Positions 9,243 through 11,138 of a stretch of DNA of 11,138 nucleotides are shown here, one piece after another. The position numbers and the translations under genes are program-made. The notes under the pieces were generated by a model, which ran no database searches, was not told the DNA's origin, and saw nothing but the letters and a program-made list of their open reading frames with translations. The stretch lies in contig CAJVPP010003639.1 in assembly GCA_910592005.1 (NCBI GenBank), forward strand, positions 1 through 11,138, written 5' to 3'. Within the stretch, counting starts at the first letter, position 1; every line of letters begins with the position of its first letter. Source of the stretch: Funneliformis mosseae (taxonomy: Eukaryota; Glomeromycota; Glomeromycetes; Glomerales; Glomeraceae).

Positions 9243-9386
9243 TTTAAATAAGTTTACTTGCACCTTTAGTAAATATTAGAAAGGTACTTTGAGTGACTTA
9301 TATTTATATTGATTCAGAAAGCGCTCGTAAAGGGAAATAAAAACAAAAAATTGTAATTGTGTCCAAAAGAGACTTTTTTGATAATC

Positions 9387-9437
9387 GGTTATAAACACGT
9401 GTAACCTATCGATAGGGATTAACCTAGTCTGGTTAAT
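9387..9437. promoter_or_regulatory. Palindrome cluster at the Dicer promoter
   Basis: Within 51 bases lie ACACGTGT (9395-9402, an E-box core CACGTG), the perfect palindrome CCTATCGATAGG (9405-9416), and an inverted repeat of ATTAACC (9418-9424) and GGTTAAT (9431-9437) around six bases. GGTTA and TAACC (9387-9391, 9402-9406) also flank the E-box. CACGTG is the classic site of bHLH regulators. The cluster sits at or just after the predicted start site, so it could act in DNA or fold in the leader RNA. Confidence 0.5.
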
Positions 9438-9449
9438 TAACTACAAAAC

Positions 9450-9460
9450 CTATTTATATA
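9450..9460 (-). promoter_or_regulatory. TATA box of the Dicer gene
   Basis: TATATAAATAG on the minus strand is a full match to the TATAWAWR consensus. It lies about 210 bases upstream of the ATG. A start site 25-35 bases downstream would fall near 9425-9435, giving a leader of about 180-190 nt. No ATG occurs in that leader before the Dicer start. The position is inferred; no transcript data are available here. Confidence 0.55.
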
Positions 9461-9697
9461 CGATTAAAAAAAAATTATTTTATAATGTGCATAATGGAAA
9501 TTCGTTTTTATCATGAGGTGATAAAATCAAATGTTGATCTTTTTTATATCGTGTAACATTCGATTACTATTGATTTAAAGAAACTTTATTTCATTTGGGT
9601 AAAAAAAAAAAAAGATCTGGAGATCTCCCTGTGCTTTAAAGAAAAGTTAGATGAGAGCCGGATTCAAGGCTTTATTGATTAATTTATTTATATTGTC

Positions 9698-9725
9698 CAG
9701 TGCAAAATGTAGATACACCAATATA
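9698..9725 (+). mobile_element. Possible inner-reading terminal repeat of the transposon relic
   Basis: CAGTGCAAAATGTAGATACA reads inward toward the transposase, about 130 bases beyond its stop codon. Tc1/mariner ends often begin CAGTG followed by an A-rich stretch. No TA target duplication is seen next to it (the preceding bases are GTC), and the other end lies outside the window, so this is a guess from position and motif. Confidence 0.35.
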
Positions 9726-9852
9726 TCAATAATGAAATTTTTTTTTTAAAAAATTAATATAAGCATTTGAAAATTTTAATTTATTATTTTGTATTTAAAA
9801 TATATTTTAATATAATTTTTATTAAAATTTTATATTTTTGTAAAAAGTTTTA

Positions 9853-11138
9853 CTAAGTATCAATTTCTTCAACTTCAAAATCTTCAATATCACTATCATT
9901 ACTATCAAATAAAATTATATCATCAATTAAATCTTTGCTTTAGTAAGTGTTTTTCTCCAAAATCCAATAATAGTTTTAGAAGTAATCTTTACTTTAAATG
10001 CATATAATAATTTGTTTCTAATAGTAAGAAGATTAGGATGTGGACCAGTTCTAGCAACCTCTCCTTTTGCAACTGCTCAAATTCCTTCGATTGGTTGAAG
10101 TTCACAATGATATGGGGGAGTATAAAACAAGTTATGGTTATATTTACTAGCTATTTGATTACATGTACTTTTGCTTTATTTTGTTTTACTAATTCATAAA
10201 GTTCTGCTTTATTAGAACCTTCCAGAATCTCAATACCCTTTGACATCAACCATGTGATTAATTTATCTTTTCTTGAATTTGACATTGATATCTATTCAGC
10301 CTGACGTTTATAATAACAAGCTCCATCCATATGAATATTTACTGGCCTATATCGATCATTGATATTTGCACAAAGTTTATCAAAAAGGTCCTCAAAAATT
10401 TTAGCTGTAAAATTGTCATGATAGTCAACATGATCAGCCACATGATTAGAATTGCGAATAATTTCCAGAACATCTTGTCAAGCATCTGCATCAGCTCGTT
10501 TTCTTCTTCTTGATAAAGGTAGTTTAATTAATAGATCCCATAATAAAATAAAATTAGGTACAATTTCACCATAAATTTTGTTAATATTACCATTACGCAT
10601 TACAATAATTGCTCTAAAAATAACAATTAAAGAATCATGCCCTGACTAATAGACAACTCCATGATGTGATATTCATATGCAGCTTGTAGTATAATGCAAA
10701 TGACAATAAGATTCATCTAAAAAAACTTCTGGCCTAGTTGAAACATCATTATTGCCTTGTAAATTTTCAAATCATTTTCTTAAATAATGGTTCTGAAAAG
10801 TTACATTTGCAGGTAATTCATGTAAGATGTTTTGACGTTCACTACAACTGTAATAATAACCCAAAGTATGCAATATACAAATTAATTGTCATTTTGAAAG
10901 TAAATAGCCTTGTTCTTCTAATTTTTGCTATAAAACAGCTGTTGAAAGTGAAGTATCAGAAGCATTTGCTGGCGAAATTAAATCATGTATAACTTTCGCA
11001 ATATTGGGGTCAAGTTCATTTTTTAGTTAGCTAAGTTTTTTATGTTCTGTTATCTTATGATAATATTGATGAAAATATTGATAGTTTTTATAATAAACAA
11101 AAAATGAATGATGTTAATGTATAGGATAATTAGTGATT
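9853..11138 (-). pseudogene. Decayed DDE transposase, Tc1/mariner-IS630-like
   Basis: Translating through stops gives one long protein-like frame. Its N-terminal part (around KLEEQGYLLSK and ICILHTLGYYYS) looks like a helix-turn-helix DNA-binding region. The catalytic core follows: FLDESYCHLH (first Asp, codon 10717-10715), NIHMDGACYYKRQ (second Asp, 10327-10325) and TPPYHCELQPIEGI (final Glu, 10088-10086). About 80 residues separate the second Asp and the Glu; this includes an extra helical insert (KAELYELVKQNK), as I recall for a divergent branch with the PPYHCELNPIE-type motif. Nine in-frame stops (TAA 11029, TAG 10930, TGA 10891, 10774 and 10676, TAG 10648, TGA 10480, TAG 10294, TGA 10079) and two frameshifts (near 10155 and 9927) prove it is dead. 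It ends in an acidic tail and TAG at 9855-9853. The start lies beyond the window or is lost. Confidence 0.88.

Larger units (their letters stand above)
9243..9697 (-). other. Dicer leader and upstream spacer
   Basis: AT-rich, with no gene seen. It holds the predicted 5' leader (9243 to about 9430), the TATA box and palindromes, a hairpin at 9506-9526 (8-bp arms TTTTATCA and TGATAAAA, 5-base loop) and the 10-bp palindrome GGAGATCTCC at 9619-9628. It ends at the possible edge of the transposon relic. Confidence 0.5.

Noticed and set aside
10331..10992. Plus-strand open frames of 60 and 84 residues at 10331-10513 and 10738-10992
   Set aside because: They lie antisense to the transposase relic, whose minus-strand frame contains the catalytic motifs.
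9853..11138. TGA read as tryptophan in the transposase frame
   Set aside because: Several TGA codons sit where Trp is plausible, but TAG and TAA stops and two frameshifts occur in the same frame, TGG is also used, and the Dicer exons use the standard code. Decay explains it better.
1..11138. Viral or bacterial defence system
   Set aside because: There is no second intact gene. The only defence-related gene is the eukaryotic Dicer, and no virus-like protein was recognised.

Overview
The window looks like nuclear DNA from an AT-rich early-diverging fungus, most likely an arbuscular mycorrhizal fungus (Glomeromycotina, Rhizophagus-like). The organism is inferred, not proven. The evidence is short GT-AG introns (76-97 nt), spacers that fall to about 8% GC (5 of 60 bases at 1081-1140), an island of about 42-47% GC with decayed repeat-like structure, and a broken DDE transposase of a type I associate with such genomes.

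The one intact gene is a complete Dicer on the minus strand. It has six exons between 9242 (ATG) and 4506 (stop) and encodes 1439 residues. All five introns rest on splice signals plus restored reading frame and family motifs. The domain order is DExD/H helicase (Walker A DTGSGKT, box DECH), helicase C (motif [10 protein letters not shown]), Dicer dimerisation fold (DUF283), PAZ, RNase IIIa, RNase IIIb and a C-terminal dsRNA-binding domain. All eight catalytic acidic residues are present. The enzyme should cut double-stranded RNA into small RNAs for RNA interference.

Layout. 1-95 holds GACTC pentanucleotide repeats. 96-2225 is very AT-rich spacer with no gene seen. 2226-3556 is the GC-richer island, with imperfect repeats of 40-46 bp, a longer direct repeat and nested inverted repeats; it looks like a decayed mobile or repetitive element of unknown type. 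3557-4505 is spacer with A29 and T17 runs and the Dicer 3' end. 4506-9242 is the Dicer gene. 9243-9697 is its leader and promoter, with a good TATA box and a cluster of palindromes. 9698-11138 is a relic DDE transposase, also on the minus strand, with nine in-frame stops and two frameshifts; it runs off the right edge.

The two right-hand loci share a theme by position only: an RNA-silencing enzyme sits next to the remains of the kind of element RNA silencing can restrain. No functional link is shown by the sequence. I did not find a new multi-gene system. The most useful results are the spliced Dicer model, the tandem splice acceptor in intron 3, the promoter palindromes and the unidentified repeat island.
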